Below, one piece after another: positions 1 through 8,550 of a stretch of 63,219 nt of DNA. The notes under the pieces are model-generated. The model had not been told where the DNA came from and made no database searches. It saw only the letters and a program-made list of their open reading frames with translations. Every line of letters starts with the position of its first letter. The stretch's first letter is position 1. This DNA is from Streptomyces sp. A3M-1-3 (lineage in GTDB: Bacteria; Actinomycetota; Actinomycetes; Streptomycetales; Streptomycetaceae): positions 1 to 63,219 of the forward strand of contig NZ_JANAVP010000038.1 of the NCBI RefSeq assembly GCF_024213665.1. Direction: 5' to 3'. The position numbers and the translations under genes were made by a program.

Positions 1-70
1 CATAAGCAAGATCATACGCTACTCATGACATGCAATAGACACTCATGGACACTCAATCAGCAGCAGCTTC

Positions 71-658
71 CTACCCCTCTCGGGCGGTGATGTCCCAGGC
101 ATCGCGCAGCCGCCGCAGCTCCTCGCGATAGCCGTGGTAGGCCGTGCCCACCTCGTTCCACGGCACGGCGTTCTGCACGGCCAGATGGGCTCCGCAGGCG
201 AGGCCGTAGGCGAGCGGTCCGTGCAGTGCCCCGTGCCGCAGCCCGATCAGCCGGTTTCCGCCGGGGCGGTCGTTCTCCGCGTAGGCGCGCCGCCACAGCG
301 CACGATGCTGCGGCGTCGCCTCCAGGTAGACCGCGGCCGGCGTGCCGCCGTTCACGGCGAGCCAGGGAAGGCCGTCCGGCCGGCTGCCCCTGGCCAGCCA
401 GTCCAGGCCGTAACTCACAAGCTCCCACTCGAGGTGGAACGGCGGCAGCATCCCGCGGGTCAGGACCGGCAGGCAGTGCCGGCGGACGGCCGGATCCCAG
501 TACGGCTGGAAGTGGACCAGGTCCGGCTCGGCGTGCACCTGCGCCCGGGGCATCCCGATGTACAGCTCCTCGCCGGCCAGGACGCGCAGCTGCCCCTGCA
601 CATCGCCGCGCAACCCCGCCTCGTACAGCAGTCGCTCGGTCTCCGTCGGAAATGCCAC
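71..658 (-). CDS. Conserved hypothetical protein, 195 aa
   Basis: I do not recognise a named domain. The protein is soluble, with no signal peptide or membrane segment, and is rich in Trp, Tyr and His (for example HFQPYWD and FHLEWELVSYGLDW), which suggests a folded globular protein. The codon pattern is normal for Streptomyces, and the start is the GTG at 658. No good Shine-Dalgarno precedes it; instead a perfect 10-bp inverted repeat (654-686) straddles the start. The gene stands alone, facing the left edge of the window, and the nearest right neighbour is a broken gene. The role is unknown. Confidence 0.6.
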   Translation of the reverse strand: MAFPTETERLLYEAGLRGDVQGQLRVLAGEELYIGMPRAQVHAEPDLVHFQPYWDPAVRRHCLPVLTRGMLPPFHLEWELVSYGLDWLARGSRPDGLPWLAVNGGTPAAVYLEATPQHRALWRRAYAENDRPGGNRLIGLRHGALHGPLAYGLACGAHLAVQNAVPWNEVGTAYHGYREELRRLRDAWDITAREG

Positions 659-686
659 GGGACGATCTTATGAACAGTCCCGTGGC
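654..686. promoter_or_regulatory. Perfect inverted repeat over a start codon
   Basis: GCCACGGGAC, 13 nt, then GTCCCGTGGC. The left arm contains the GTG start of the hypothetical gene read leftwards. It could be an operator or a hairpin hiding the translation start. It could also be a terminator for the gene at 701-975, which ends just to the right. Confidence 0.4.
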
Positions 687-700
687 GCTCCGCACGCAGG

Positions 701-975
701 TCAGCGCCGGGTGAGATCCATGATCCAGTTGGTCACCCAGGTCTCCTCCCCGTCCACCGAGAAGGCCTGCTCCCAGTGCGCGGATTCCGCGGAGATCCCC
801 GACCAGACGAACCGGACCCGGACCTCCTTGCCGTCGTGCGTGTCGTCCCCGTGGAACTCGCCCCGGCCGTCCCTGAACCGGCCGCTCACCGCCGGGAAGA
901 GCACACCGGTACGCGCGTCGGACCAGTACAGGGACCACTCCTCGCGCTCACGGTCGTACAGGTGCAGGCTGAGGT
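701..975 (-). pseudogene. 3' remnant of a DUF1579-like protein gene
   Basis: About 90 codons remain, starting near LSLHLYDRE and including WSLYWSDARTG, GRGEFHGDDT, VRFVWS and WEQAFS, ending WIMDLTR. This matches my memory of the C-terminal half of Streptomyces DUF1579-type proteins, normally 150-170 aa. The reading frame stays open further right, but from about 965 onward the opposite strand is clearly the coding one (a WYL regulator). No start codon or ribosome binding site is found at the break. Both this gene and the regulator have lost their N-termini at the same point, which implies one deletion across a divergent promoter region. The family name is a moderate-confidence recall; the truncation is read directly. 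Confidence 0.55.
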
Positions 976-1837
976 GTCGGTACGGACGGTCTACCGGGAC
1001 GTCGAGTCGCTGCACGCCGCGGGCGTGCCGCTGTACGGGGACGCCGGCCACTCGGGCGGCTACCGGCTGCTGGCCGGCTACCGCACCCGGCTGACCGGCC
1101 TCAGTACCGGCGAGGCCGAGGCGCTCTTCCTCTCCGGCCTCCCCGGCCCCGCAGCCGAACTCGGCCTCGGCACGCTGCTCGCCGCCGCGCAGCTGAAGCT
1201 GCGGGCCTCGCTGCCGCCCGAGCTGCTCGCCCATGCCGACCGCGTCCGGTCCCGCTTCCACCTCGACGCTCCCGGCTGGTACGCGGAGGCGGATGACGTC
1301 CCGTTTCTGCCGCAGGTCGCCGACGCCGTGTGGAACGGCCGGGTGCTGGCGGTCCGCTACCGGCGCTGGAAGGAGCCGGCCGAGGTGGACCGGCGCCTCG
1401 AACCGTACGGACTGGTCCTCAAGGCGGGCCGCTGGTACGTGATCGCGGGGCCCGGCCCGCGCTCGTACCGGGTGGACCAGATCCTTGAACTGAGCGTCCT
1501 CGACGAGGAGTTCGCGCCACCCCGGGACTTCGACCTCGCCGGACACTGGCGGGGCCACCAGGCGGACTTCCACGCCCGGCTGTACACGGGCGAGGCGGTG
1601 GTCCGTATCTCGGCCGAGGCCGCCGGGCAGCTGACCGGCCGCGTCGCCAGTGCCCTGGCAGCCACGGGGACGCCGGAGCCGGACGGCTGGACGCGCGCCG
1701 TCCTGCCCATCGAATCGGTGGACCACGCCCACCGGGAGTTTCTGCGACTGGGCGCCGGCATCGAGGTGCTGGAGCCCGCCGGGCTGCGCGACCGCCTGGC
1801 CAGGACGGCGCGCGAACTCGGTGCCCTCTACTCCTGA
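968..1837 (+). pseudogene. WYL-domain transcriptional regulator lacking its N-terminus
   Basis: The preserved part begins in the recognition helix of a DeoR-type HTH (EVSVRTVYRDVESLH) and runs through the WYL domain (RWKEPAEVDRRLEPYGLVLKAGRWYVIAG) to a natural stop. Family members start about 25-30 residues earlier with a first helix such as RLLALLLLLQ. Here that segment is replaced by antisense sequence of the neighbouring broken gene. The frame is open upstream to 776, so a chimeric protein could in principle be made, but no Shine-Dalgarno/start pair fits. The half HTH should not bind DNA normally. WYL regulators often control nucleic-acid metabolism or adjacent oxidoreductase genes. Confidence 0.65.
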
Positions 1838-1853
1838 GCCCTTCTGCTCAGCC

Positions 1854-2696
1854 CTACTCCTGAGCCTCCCACGCGCCGGCCGCCGCCGCCCTACGCACAT
1901 AGTCCGCGAAGTCCCTGGGCTCACGGCCCAGCACACGCTTGACCCCGTCCGTCGTCGGCGTGTTGTGGCCGTCGAGGAGGAAGGTGAACAGCTCCGACGC
2001 GAAGGCGGCGAAGTCTGCCGGCAGGCCGAACTGCTCCAGCAGATCGCGGTATTCGGGCCCGGAGACCGGCACATAGGCCGTCGTGAGCCCGGTCGCCGAG
2101 GCGATCTCCGCCACCGCCTCCCGGAAGGTCAGCGCCCGCGGACCCGTCACCTCATGGATGACACCCGCGTGCCCCTCCTCGGTGAGGACGGCGACCACGA
2201 CATCCGCGAGATCGCCTGCGTCGATGAAGGGCTCCGCCGTCTCCCTGGCGGGGAAGGGCAGTTCACCGCCGAGCAGGCCGTCCACCAGGAATCCCTCGCT
2301 GAAGTTCTGCGCGAAGAAGCTGGAGCGTACGACCGTCAGCTCGACCCCCGACTCGCGTACCGCATCCTCGGCGACGACCGCCTGCGGCTCACCGCGGCCC
2401 GACAGCAGCACCAGCCGCCGCACGCCGCTCTCCGCCGCCAGCCGTCCGAAGGCCCGCAGGGCGTCAGCCGCCGTCGGGGCCGCCAGGTCCGGGTAGTAGG
2501 CGACGTACGCCGCATCTGCGCCGCGCAGCGCCGGCGCCCACGTCTTCTCGTCCTCCCAGTCGAAGGGAACCTCTCCGGTACGGGAACCCGCCCGCACCCG
2601 CACCCCGCGCTCCGCGAGGCGCTCCGCCACGCGGCGGCCGGTCTTGCCCGTCGCCGCCGTCACCAACACCGTCTGCTGCTTCATGCTTTCTGTCAT
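1854..2696 (-). CDS. NmrA-like NAD(P)-binding protein, 280 aa
   Basis: Atypical short-chain dehydrogenase fold. The N-terminus carries the dinucleotide motif VTAATGKTGRRVAERL (about residues 11-26), followed by VVRSSFFAQNFSEGF, typical of NmrA/QOR2-type proteins that bind NAD(P)H and reduce quinones or act as redox sensors. The length is normal. The start at 2696 has GAGG about 8 nt upstream; an ATG four codons later is possible. It is transcribed divergently from an AraC regulator 80 bp away, which probably controls it. The substrate cannot be told from sequence. Confidence 0.82.
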   Translation of the reverse strand: MTESMKQQTVLVTAATGKTGRRVAERLAERGVRVRAGSRTGEVPFDWEDEKTWAPALRGADAAYVAYYPDLAAPTAADALRAFGRLAAESGVRRLVLLSGRGEPQAVVAEDAVRESGVELTVVRSSFFAQNFSEGFLVDGLLGGELPFPARETAEPFIDAGDLADVVVAVLTEEGHAGVIHEVTGPRALTFREAVAEIASATGLTTAYVPVSGPEYRDLLEQFGLPADFAAFASELFTFLLDGHNTPTTDGVKRVLGREPRDFADYVRRAAAAGAWEAQE

Positions 2697-2776
2697 GGCT
2701 CAAGCCTCGCCGCCGGCGCGTGGACAAGCCATGCTCCACAGCCTCACTCGCATGTCCGTGCGTCTACGCTGGCTCC

Positions 2777-3724
2777 ATGGACGCACTCACGGGACTGCTG
2801 GAGGGGCCGCGCGCACGGGGTGCCTTCCTGCTCCGGATGGTGATGGACGCCCCCTGGTCGGTGCGGATCGAGGACCGGGCGCCGATCTGTCTGATGTCGG
2901 TGGTGCGCGGCGAGGCATGGATCGTGCCCGACTCCGGCGACCCGGTCCGGCTGCGGCCGGGCGATGTGGCCATCGCCCGCGGCCCCGACCCGTACACGGT
3001 CTCCGACGACCCGCGCACCCCGTCGCGGATCGTCGTCCATCCCGGCGGACAGTGCAGCACGCCGGAGGGAGAGCCGCTGGGCCCGGTGATGGAACTGGGT
3101 GTCCGGATGTGGGGAGACAGCGCCGAAGGCTCCTCCGCCCTGCTCGTCGGCACCTACCAGATGGACGGCGAGGTCAGCCGGCGGCTGCTGGACGCGCTGC
3201 CGCCGCTGGTGTTCCTGCCTGCCGAGCTGTGCGCCTGCGCGTTTGTGCCGCTGCTCGACGAGGAGATCGGAAGGGACGAGCCCGGCCAGGAAGTGGTGCT
3301 CGACCGGCTGCTGGACCTGCTGCTCATCTCCGTACTGCGCGCCTGGTTCTCCCGCCCGGACGCCGAAGCGCCCGGCTGGTACCGGGCGTGGGGCGACCCG
3401 GTGGTGGGCCAGGCGCTGCGGCTGCTGCAGAACGACCCGGCCCACCCGTGGACGGTCGCCCTGCTGGCGGCGAAGGCCGGGGTGTCGCGGGCGGCGCTGG
3501 CCCGTCGCTTCACCGAGCTGGTCGGGGAGCCGCCGATAGCGTACCTCACCGGCTGGCGGCTGTCACTCGCCGCCGATCTGCTGCGCACCACGGACGCCAC
3601 GGTCGACGCGGTGGCGCGGAAGGTCGGCTACAGCGGTTCGTTCGCGCTGAGTTCGGCCTTCAAGCGGGTACGCGGAATCAGCCCGCAGGAGCACCGCACC
3701 GGTCAGCGCACCTCCGCGGTGTGA
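2777..3724 (+). CDS. AraC-family transcriptional regulator, cupin type, 315 aa
   Basis: The N-terminal half is an AraC-type cupin sensing domain (VRIEDRAPICLMSVVRGEAW, LRPGDVAIARGP). The C-terminal 100 residues contain two helix-turn-helices (WTVALLAAKAGVSRAALARRF and DAVARKVGYSGSFALSSAFKR). I chose the ATG at 2777 because MDALTGLLEGPRARGAFLLR is the usual N-terminus of this family; an in-frame codon further left would fall in the divergent promoter region. It lies back-to-back with the NmrA-like reductase gene, and its 3' end overlaps the convergent GlxA-type gene by 22 bp. Confidence 0.85.
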   Translation: MDALTGLLEGPRARGAFLLRMVMDAPWSVRIEDRAPICLMSVVRGEAWIVPDSGDPVRLRPGDVAIARGPDPYTVSDDPRTPSRIVVHPGGQCSTPEGEPLGPVMELGVRMWGDSAEGSSALLVGTYQMDGEVSRRLLDALPPLVFLPAELCACAFVPLLDEEIGRDEPGQEVVLDRLLDLLLISVLRAWFSRPDAEAPGWYRAWGDPVVGQALRLLQNDPAHPWTVALLAAKAGVSRAALARRFTELVGEPPIAYLTGWRLSLAADLLRTTDATVDAVARKVGYSGSFALSSAFKRVRGISPQEHRTGQRTSAV

Positions 3725-4680
3725 AAGGTCCGCCGGTACGCGGCCGGTGAGACGCCGATGGCTGTACGCAGGTGCTGGCGCAGCGAGTTGGCGCTGCCGA
3801 AGCCCGCGCGGTCGGCGATGTGGTCGATCGGCAGATCACTCGTCTCCAGCAGCTGTTTGGCCAGTTCCACGCGCTGCGCGGTCAGCCACTGTCCGGGCGT
3901 CACCCCCGCCTCGTCACGGAACCGGCGGGTGAAGGTCCGCACGCTCATCCGGGCGTGCGTGGCCAGCTCCCCGAGGGTCAGCGGCCGCTCCAGCCGCTCC
4001 AGCGCCCAGGCGCGGGTGGCGGCGGTGGTGGCCGTGGAGGGTTCGGGCACCGGGCGCTCGATGTACTGGGCCTGCCCGCCGTCCCGCCAGGGCGGGACGA
4101 CACAGATCCGGGCCACCCGGTTGGCGATCGCGCTGCCGTGGTCGCGTCGCACCAGATGCAGGCAGAGGTCGACACCGGCGGCTGCTCCGGCCGAGCTGAG
4201 CACGTCGCCGTCGTCGACGAAGAGCACCTCCTCGTCCACCCTGACCTGCGGGAAGAGGCGCTTGAAGTTCGTCGCCTCGTTCCAGTGGGTGGTGGCCGGG
4301 CGGTCGTCGAGCAGCCCCGCGGCGGCCACGACGAACGCACCCGTACAGATGGACACGATGCGGGTGCCGGGCCGGATCCGCGCCAGGGCCGCCGCCAGCT
4401 CCTCGTCCAGCACGCCGTTCTCGTAGAGGGCGCCGAGTCCGTGGCTGGGCGGGACGATCACGGTGTCGGCGGTGGCCAGTGCCTCCGGCCCGTGGTCGAC
4501 GGCGATCGAGAAGCCCGCGTCGGTACGCACGGGTCCCCCGGTCGGAGTGCAGACCACCACCTCGTAGAGCGGGGTGCCGGCAGCGTACGCGCAGGCACCG
4601 AAGATCCGCGAGGGGATGCCCAGCTCGAACGGGACGACGCCCTCGGCGGCGAGTACGACGACACGGTGCAGGGAGGCCAT
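3703..4680 (-). CDS. GlxA-family regulator (DJ-1/PfpI + AraC HTH), 325 aa
   Basis: The N-terminal DJ-1/PfpI class I glutamine amidotransferase-like domain (about residues 5-170, with IVSICTGAFVVAAAGLL at the nucleophile elbow) is followed by an AraC-type pair of HTHs (LGELATHARMSVRTFTRRF and DHIADRAGFGSANSLRQHL). Such proteins are regulators rather than amidases, sensing an unknown ligand through the DJ-1 part. It is divergent from the MDR oxidoreductase at 4778, about 100 bp away, so the oxidoreductase is the likely target. The 3' end overlaps the convergent AraC gene. Confidence 0.88.
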   Translation of the reverse strand: MASLHRVVVLAAEGVVPFELGIPSRIFGACAYAAGTPLYEVVVCTPTGGPVRTDAGFSIAVDHGPEALATADTVIVPPSHGLGALYENGVLDEELAAALARIRPGTRIVSICTGAFVVAAAGLLDDRPATTHWNEATNFKRLFPQVRVDEEVLFVDDGDVLSSAGAAAGVDLCLHLVRRDHGSAIANRVARICVVPPWRDGGQAQYIERPVPEPSTATTAATRAWALERLERPLTLGELATHARMSVRTFTRRFRDEAGVTPGQWLTAQRVELAKQLLETSDLPIDHIADRAGFGSANSLRQHLRTAIGVSPAAYRRTFHTAEVR

Positions 4681-4777
4681 GGCCAGATCCTGTCACATCA
4701 TGGCCGTCCGGCCAATGTCTGTCCGGTGGATCACCGCGCAGAGTGGATGTACACCCCACGAACGAAGGGCCTGTCCA

Positions 4778-5764
4778 ATGAACGCGACCACCACTCCCGC
4801 GACCACTCCCGCGACCACCCCCACGATGCGTGCGATCACCCCGGCGGACTGGGGCGGCCCCGAGGTCCTCACCGAGGTGCGCCTCCCGCGCCCGGTGCCC
4901 GGCCCGACCGAGATCCTGGTCCGGGTACACGCGGCCGGGGTCAACCCGGTGGACTGGAAGTCCCGCGCGACCGGCGGCTTCGGGATGTGGGAGGGGACCC
5001 CGGTCCTCGGCTACGACGTCTCGGGCGTCGTCGAGGCCGTCGGGTCCGGCGTGACGCTCTACGCCCCCGGCGACGAGGTCTTCGGCATGCCCGAGTTCCC
5101 GCGCCAGGCGGGCGGTTACGCCGAGTACGTCACCGGCCCGGCCCGGCACTTCGCCCGCAAGCCGGCCGCGCTCGACCATGTGCAGGCCGCCGCGCTGCCG
5201 CTCGCCGCGCTCACCGCCTGGCAGTCCCTCACCGAGACGGCCGGGCTGCGCGCAGGGCAGCGGGTCCTGATCCACGCCGCCGCGGGCGGGGTCGGCCACC
5301 TCGCCGTACAGATCGCCAAGGCACGCGGCGCGTACGTGATCGGCACGGCCCGCGAGGCCAAGCACGCCCGGCTGCGGGAACTGGGCGCGGACGAACTGAT
5401 CGACTACACCCGGACCGACTTCACCGAGGCGGTACGGGACGTGGACGTCGTCCTGGACGCCATCGGCGGCGACTACGGGACACGCTCGCTGCGGGTGCTC
5501 CGGCCGGGCGGCACACTGATCACGCTCCCGTCGCCGGACGCGGTGCCGCCCGCCGCCGAGGCCGAGCGGGCCGGCGTACGCACCGGGTTCACGCTGGTGG
5601 AGCCGGACTACGCGGGACTGCTGGAGATCGCAGCCCTGGTGGAGGCCGGAAAGCTGCGGCCGGAGATCGAGACCGTGCTGCCGCTGGAGCAGGCGGCGAA
5701 GGCCCACGAGGCGGGGGAGACCGGCCGGACCACCGGCAAGATCGTCCTCACAGTGGTCGCGTAG
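4778..5764 (+). CDS. NADP-dependent MDR oxidoreductase (quinone reductase type), 328 aa
   Basis: Zinc-free medium-chain reductase: GroES-like part (PGPTEILVRVHAAGVNPVDWK) and Rossmann part with LIHAAAGGVGHLAVQIAK. The closing segment EAGETGRTTGKIVLTV is typical of quinone oxidoreductases. Two starts are possible: ATG 4778, giving a 16-residue Thr/Pro tail encoded by a 12-nt repeat, or ATG 4826, where family homology begins (MRAITPADWGGPEVL). The gene is divergent from the GlxA-type regulator. The likely role is NADPH-dependent reduction of a quinone or enone in the cytoplasm. Confidence 0.86.
   Translation: MNATTTPATTPATTPTMRAITPADWGGPEVLTEVRLPRPVPGPTEILVRVHAAGVNPVDWKSRATGGFGMWEGTPVLGYDVSGVVEAVGSGVTLYAPGDEVFGMPEFPRQAGGYAEYVTGPARHFARKPAALDHVQAAALPLAALTAWQSLTETAGLRAGQRVLIHAAAGGVGHLAVQIAKARGAYVIGTAREAKHARLRELGADELIDYTRTDFTEAVRDVDVVLDAIGGDYGTRSLRVLRPGGTLITLPSPDAVPPAAEAERAGVRTGFTLVEPDYAGLLEIAALVEAGKLRPEIETVLPLEQAAKAHEAGETGRTTGKIVLTVVA
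4790..4825 (+). repeat. 12-nt tandem repeat in an N-terminal coding region
   Basis: Two perfect copies of ACCACTCCCGCG and one degenerate copy, encoding TTPATTPATTPT between two candidate start codons. It is one of several in-frame short tandem repeats at gene starts in this window. Confidence 0.8.
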
Positions 5765-5819
5765 TCCGGGACGGGCTGCGGGGGTAGCGTCGAGGTGCCT
5801 CAGCGAATGGAGCAGTCCG

Positions 5820-6482
5820 ATGACCGAGGACCAGAAGCCCTTCCGTGTCGAAAAGACGATCGGAGCGCCCGCCGACACCGTGTGGCGGGCCCTGACGGAA
5901 CCGGATGTCGTCCGGAACTGGTTCGGCTGGGACTACGAGGGCCTGCCGGCCGAGATCGAGTCCGTCTTCGTCGACGGCGCCGACCCCCAGCCGCCCGACC
6001 TCATCGTCCTCGGCGGGCATCAGGAGATCGGCCTGGTGGGCGGTGCCGGGCGGACGATGGTGCGTGTCGTCACCACGCAGCCGCTGCCGGCCGGGACCGA
6101 CCCGGACCGCTACGACGCCGTCGAGGAGGGCTGGCGCGTCTTCTTCGAGCAGCTCCGCTTCCTGCTGGAACGCCATCCCGGCGAGCGCCGCAGCACGCTG
6201 TACCTGACCGGACGGGCGAGCGGGCGGCAGCTGCTCGGCGTGCTGGCGGAAGAGGCCGCCAAGGAGGTGTGGCACGAGAGCCGGTTCGCCCACCTGGTGG
6301 TCGGCGCGGAGGGCCATCTGCTGGCGGCGACCGCCGAGCAACCGCTGCCGGACGGCGGCCCTGGGCCGGTGAGCCTCACGGTGAGCGCGTACGGACTCGA
6401 CGACCAGGCCCGCGCCGCCCTGCGGGAGCGCTGGACGGCGCGCTGGCGGAAGGCCGTGACCGACGCCGAGGTGACCCCGTAG
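5820..6482 (+). CDS. SRPBCC (Aha1/START-like) domain protein, 220 aa
   Basis: The N-terminus has the AHSA1-type signature EKTIGAPADTVWRALTEPDVVRNWFGWDYEG, the first strand and helix of the SRPBCC ligand-binding fold. The middle and C-terminal parts diverge from short AHSA1 proteins (about 150 aa), giving a longer form found in actinobacteria. There is no signal peptide or membrane segment. A start at 5820 is preceded by an AATGGAGCAG ribosome binding region. It follows the MDR oxidoreductase by 55 bp on the same strand and may be cotranscribed. The ligand is unknown. Confidence 0.8.
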   Translation: MTEDQKPFRVEKTIGAPADTVWRALTEPDVVRNWFGWDYEGLPAEIESVFVDGADPQPPDLIVLGGHQEIGLVGGAGRTMVRVVTTQPLPAGTDPDRYDAVEEGWRVFFEQLRFLLERHPGERRSTLYLTGRASGRQLLGVLAEEAAKEVWHESRFAHLVVGAEGHLLAATAEQPLPDGGPGPVSLTVSAYGLDDQARAALRERWTARWRKAVTDAEVTP

Positions 6483-6491
6483 GCAACACGA

Positions 6492-6950
6492 TCAGGGTGA
6501 CGGGCTGACGGGCTCCAGGCGCCACCACTGGGAGGGGGAGTCGGTGTCCTCCCACTGCTGAATGTGCGCGCCCTCGTCGAGGCTGCCCTCCGCGACCTCG
6601 AGCAGCAGCCCGCTGATGTAGCTGATCAGCGTGACCGTGCCCGGCGCGTCCAGGTGCTGCTCGATGACCCACTCCTGGGCGCCGAAGTTGTTGGCCTTCC
6701 ACTGCTGGATTCTGACGCCGTTCTCGATCGCCGCGTTGGCGACGTCGAGGCGCTTGCCGCTGCCGGCGTTCACCAGGTGGTACAGCCCGCCGCCGCTGTG
6801 TACGGGCGTGATGTGCCAGTGCTGGGCCGGGGTTTCGGCCTCCTTGCCCTGCTGCACAGGGGCGCCGCTCGCCTTGGAACCTCCGTACACCTCGAGAAGC
6901 AGACCGCTGGCGACATTGCGCAGCCGATAGAGACCTTCGTACATACCCAT
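6492..6950 (-). CDS. RICIN-type beta-trefoil lectin domain protein, 152 aa
   Basis: The whole protein is one beta-trefoil: repeats such as YRLRNVASGLLLEVYGGS, YHLVNAGSGKRLDVANAA and ISYISGLLLEVAEGS, each followed by a QQW block (VQQG, IQQWKANN, IQQWEDTD). This is the RicinB_lectin_2 pattern. No signal peptide is visible, so it is either cytoplasmic or exported without one. The gene starts 10 bp after the stop of the XRE regulator on the same strand, so the two are probably one transcript. The sugar ligand is unknown. Confidence 0.85.
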   Translation of the reverse strand: MGMYEGLYRLRNVASGLLLEVYGGSKASGAPVQQGKEAETPAQHWHITPVHSGGGLYHLVNAGSGKRLDVANAAIENGVRIQQWKANNFGAQEWVIEQHLDAPGTVTLISYISGLLLEVAEGSLDEGAHIQQWEDTDSPSQWWRLEPVSPSP

Positions 6951-6960
6951 GGATCAATTC

Positions 6961-7833
6961 TCAGCCAGAGACCGCGCGCAGCCCGCCGGGCCGGCGGCCG
7001 GTGAGACGGTCCAGCGCGGCGGCGGCGGCGTCGTCGGCCGGCAGGTGGACCACCAGCCGCTGGTCGTCGTCGCCGGCCAGGTCGAGCGTCTCCTGAGCCA
7101 GCCGCACCTCGCCCACCTCGGGATGGCGGAGCCGCTCGACGCCGGTGTGATCCGCCTCGGTGAGCGTGGCGGCGGTCAGCCGGCCGGCGAAGGGCGCGCC
7201 CGCGACGACGGTCAGCTCGTCGGCGAGCGCCGCGAGGTGCGGGTCGGCGGGCAGGGAGCCGGACTTGAGGGCGGCGACCTGCCGGTCGGCGACGCAGTCC
7301 CAGTCCTGGTAGACGGATCGGGCCCGGTCGTCCGTGAACAGGAACCGCACCAGGTTCGGCGGCGCGCCGTCCAGCAGTCCGAGCGGCCGGGCCAGCCGCT
7401 CGTAGCCGGTCGTGTACGCGAGTACGTCGCTCAGCCGGTTGAGCAGCACGGCGGGAGCCGGCTCCAGCCGGTCGAGGAGCGCCCGTACGGTGGGGCGCAC
7501 CGAGCTGGCCGGCGGTCCGGCCGCCTGGCAGGGGAAGAGGCTGCCGCCGGCCGACTTGGCGGCCAGCCGGAGCCGGATGCGTGCCTCTGACGGCAGCCGC
7601 AGCGCGTCGGCGAGCGCGGCGAGCACCTGGGTGGACGGATGGCGGTCACGCCCCTGCTCCAGCCGGGTCAGGTACTCGACGCTGATGCCGGCCAGTGTGG
7701 CCAGTTCGGAGCGGCGCAGTCCGGGCGTGCGGCGCCGACTGCCCACAGGCAGCCCCACCGTGGCGGGCGTGACGGCTTCCCGCAGGCCGCGCAGCATCGT
7801 TCCCAGCTCGTTGTCGCCCACCTTGTCGCTCAC
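6961..7833 (-). CDS. MmyB-like XRE-family transcriptional regulator, about 290 aa
   Basis: The N-terminal HTH_XRE (RTPGLRRSELATLAGISVEYLTRLEQGRDRHPS) is followed by the long MmyB-type ligand-binding domain (NRLSDVLAYTTGYERLARPL, LRHPEVGEVRLAQETLDLAGDDDQRLVVHLPA). These regulators usually sit beside a redox enzyme that they control, and here the FMN reductase at 7957 is divergent from it. Two GTG starts are possible: 7833 or 7821. The GGGAGG sequence lies 11 nt before the second, which may be the true start (286 aa). The reading frame stays open far upstream, but that part is a shadow of the reductase gene. Confidence 0.87.
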   Translation of the reverse strand: MSDKVGDNELGTMLRGLREAVTPATVGLPVGSRRRTPGLRRSELATLAGISVEYLTRLEQGRDRHPSTQVLAALADALRLPSEARIRLRLAAKSAGGSLFPCQAAGPPASSVRPTVRALLDRLEPAPAVLLNRLSDVLAYTTGYERLARPLGLLDGAPPNLVRFLFTDDRARSVYQDWDCVADRQVAALKSGSLPADPHLAALADELTVVAGAPFAGRLTAATLTEADHTGVERLRHPEVGEVRLAQETLDLAGDDDQRLVVHLPADDAAAAALDRLTGRRPGGLRAVSG

Positions 7834-7956
7834 CTCCCGAACCGTACCAGCGGGCGCTGTACCGGATCGTGGCCCTGTCACTACCAGTCTCAGCCCGGCC
7901 TTCCTCCCCGCGGCCCGGGCCAGCAGGTTGGGGCCATGAGATTCCAGGAGGAAGCA

Positions 7957-8550
7957 ATGTCCACGAACCCCATCCGCATCGCCGTGATCCTCGGCAGCAT
8001 CAGGGAGGGCCGGTTCGGACCGGTCGTGGCGAACTGGTTCACCGAACAGGCCAAGCTGCACGGAGACTTGGAGATCGACCTGATCGACCTGGCCGACATC
8101 GACCTGCCGATGGTGCTGCCGGCCTACGGAGGCACCCCGTCGTCCGAGGCGGCCGCCGCGCTCGCAACCGTCAGCCCGCGGCTGGCCGCCGCGGACGCTT
8201 TCGTGGTGGTGACGCCGGAGTTCAACCACAGCTACCCGGCTCCCCTGAAGAACCTGATCGACTGGCACCAGACCGAGTGGCACGCCAAGCCCGTCGGCTT
8301 CGTCGCGTACGGCGGTATGTCCAGCGGCCTGCGCGCGGTGGAGCATCTGCGCAACGTCTTCGCCGAGCTGCACGCGGTCACCATCCGCGAGACGGTCAGC
8401 TTCCAGGGGGCATGGGCCCAGTTCGAGGAGGACGGCAGCCCCAAGGACCCGGAGGGCGTCAACACGGCGGCCAAGGCCCTGCTCGACCAGCTCGGCTGGT
8501 GGGCCCTGGGGCTGCGTGAGGCGCGTGCGAAGCGTCCGTACGCGGCGTGA
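7957..8550 (+). CDS. NAD(P)H-dependent FMN reductase, 197 aa
   Basis: Flavodoxin-like fold with the FMN phosphate motif VILGSIREGRFGPVVANWF and the second signature VVVTPEFNHSYPAPLKNLIDW, as in azoreductase/chromate-reductase-like NADPH:FMN reductases. The start at 7957 has a good AGGAGG 7 nt upstream. It is divergent from the MmyB-like regulator 123 bp away, the usual arrangement for a regulator-target pair. It probably transfers electrons from NAD(P)H to FMN and then to quinones or dyes in the cytoplasm. Confidence 0.9.
   Translation: MSTNPIRIAVILGSIREGRFGPVVANWFTEQAKLHGDLEIDLIDLADIDLPMVLPAYGGTPSSEAAAALATVSPRLAAADAFVVVTPEFNHSYPAPLKNLIDWHQTEWHAKPVGFVAYGGMSSGLRAVEHLRNVFAELHAVTIRETVSFQGAWAQFEEDGSPKDPEGVNTAAKALLDQLGWWALGLREARAKRPYAA

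Noticed and set aside
3772..5787. 671-codon frame spanning the GlxA regulator and MDR gene
   Set aside because: It is an out-of-frame shadow of two divergent genes with clear domains.
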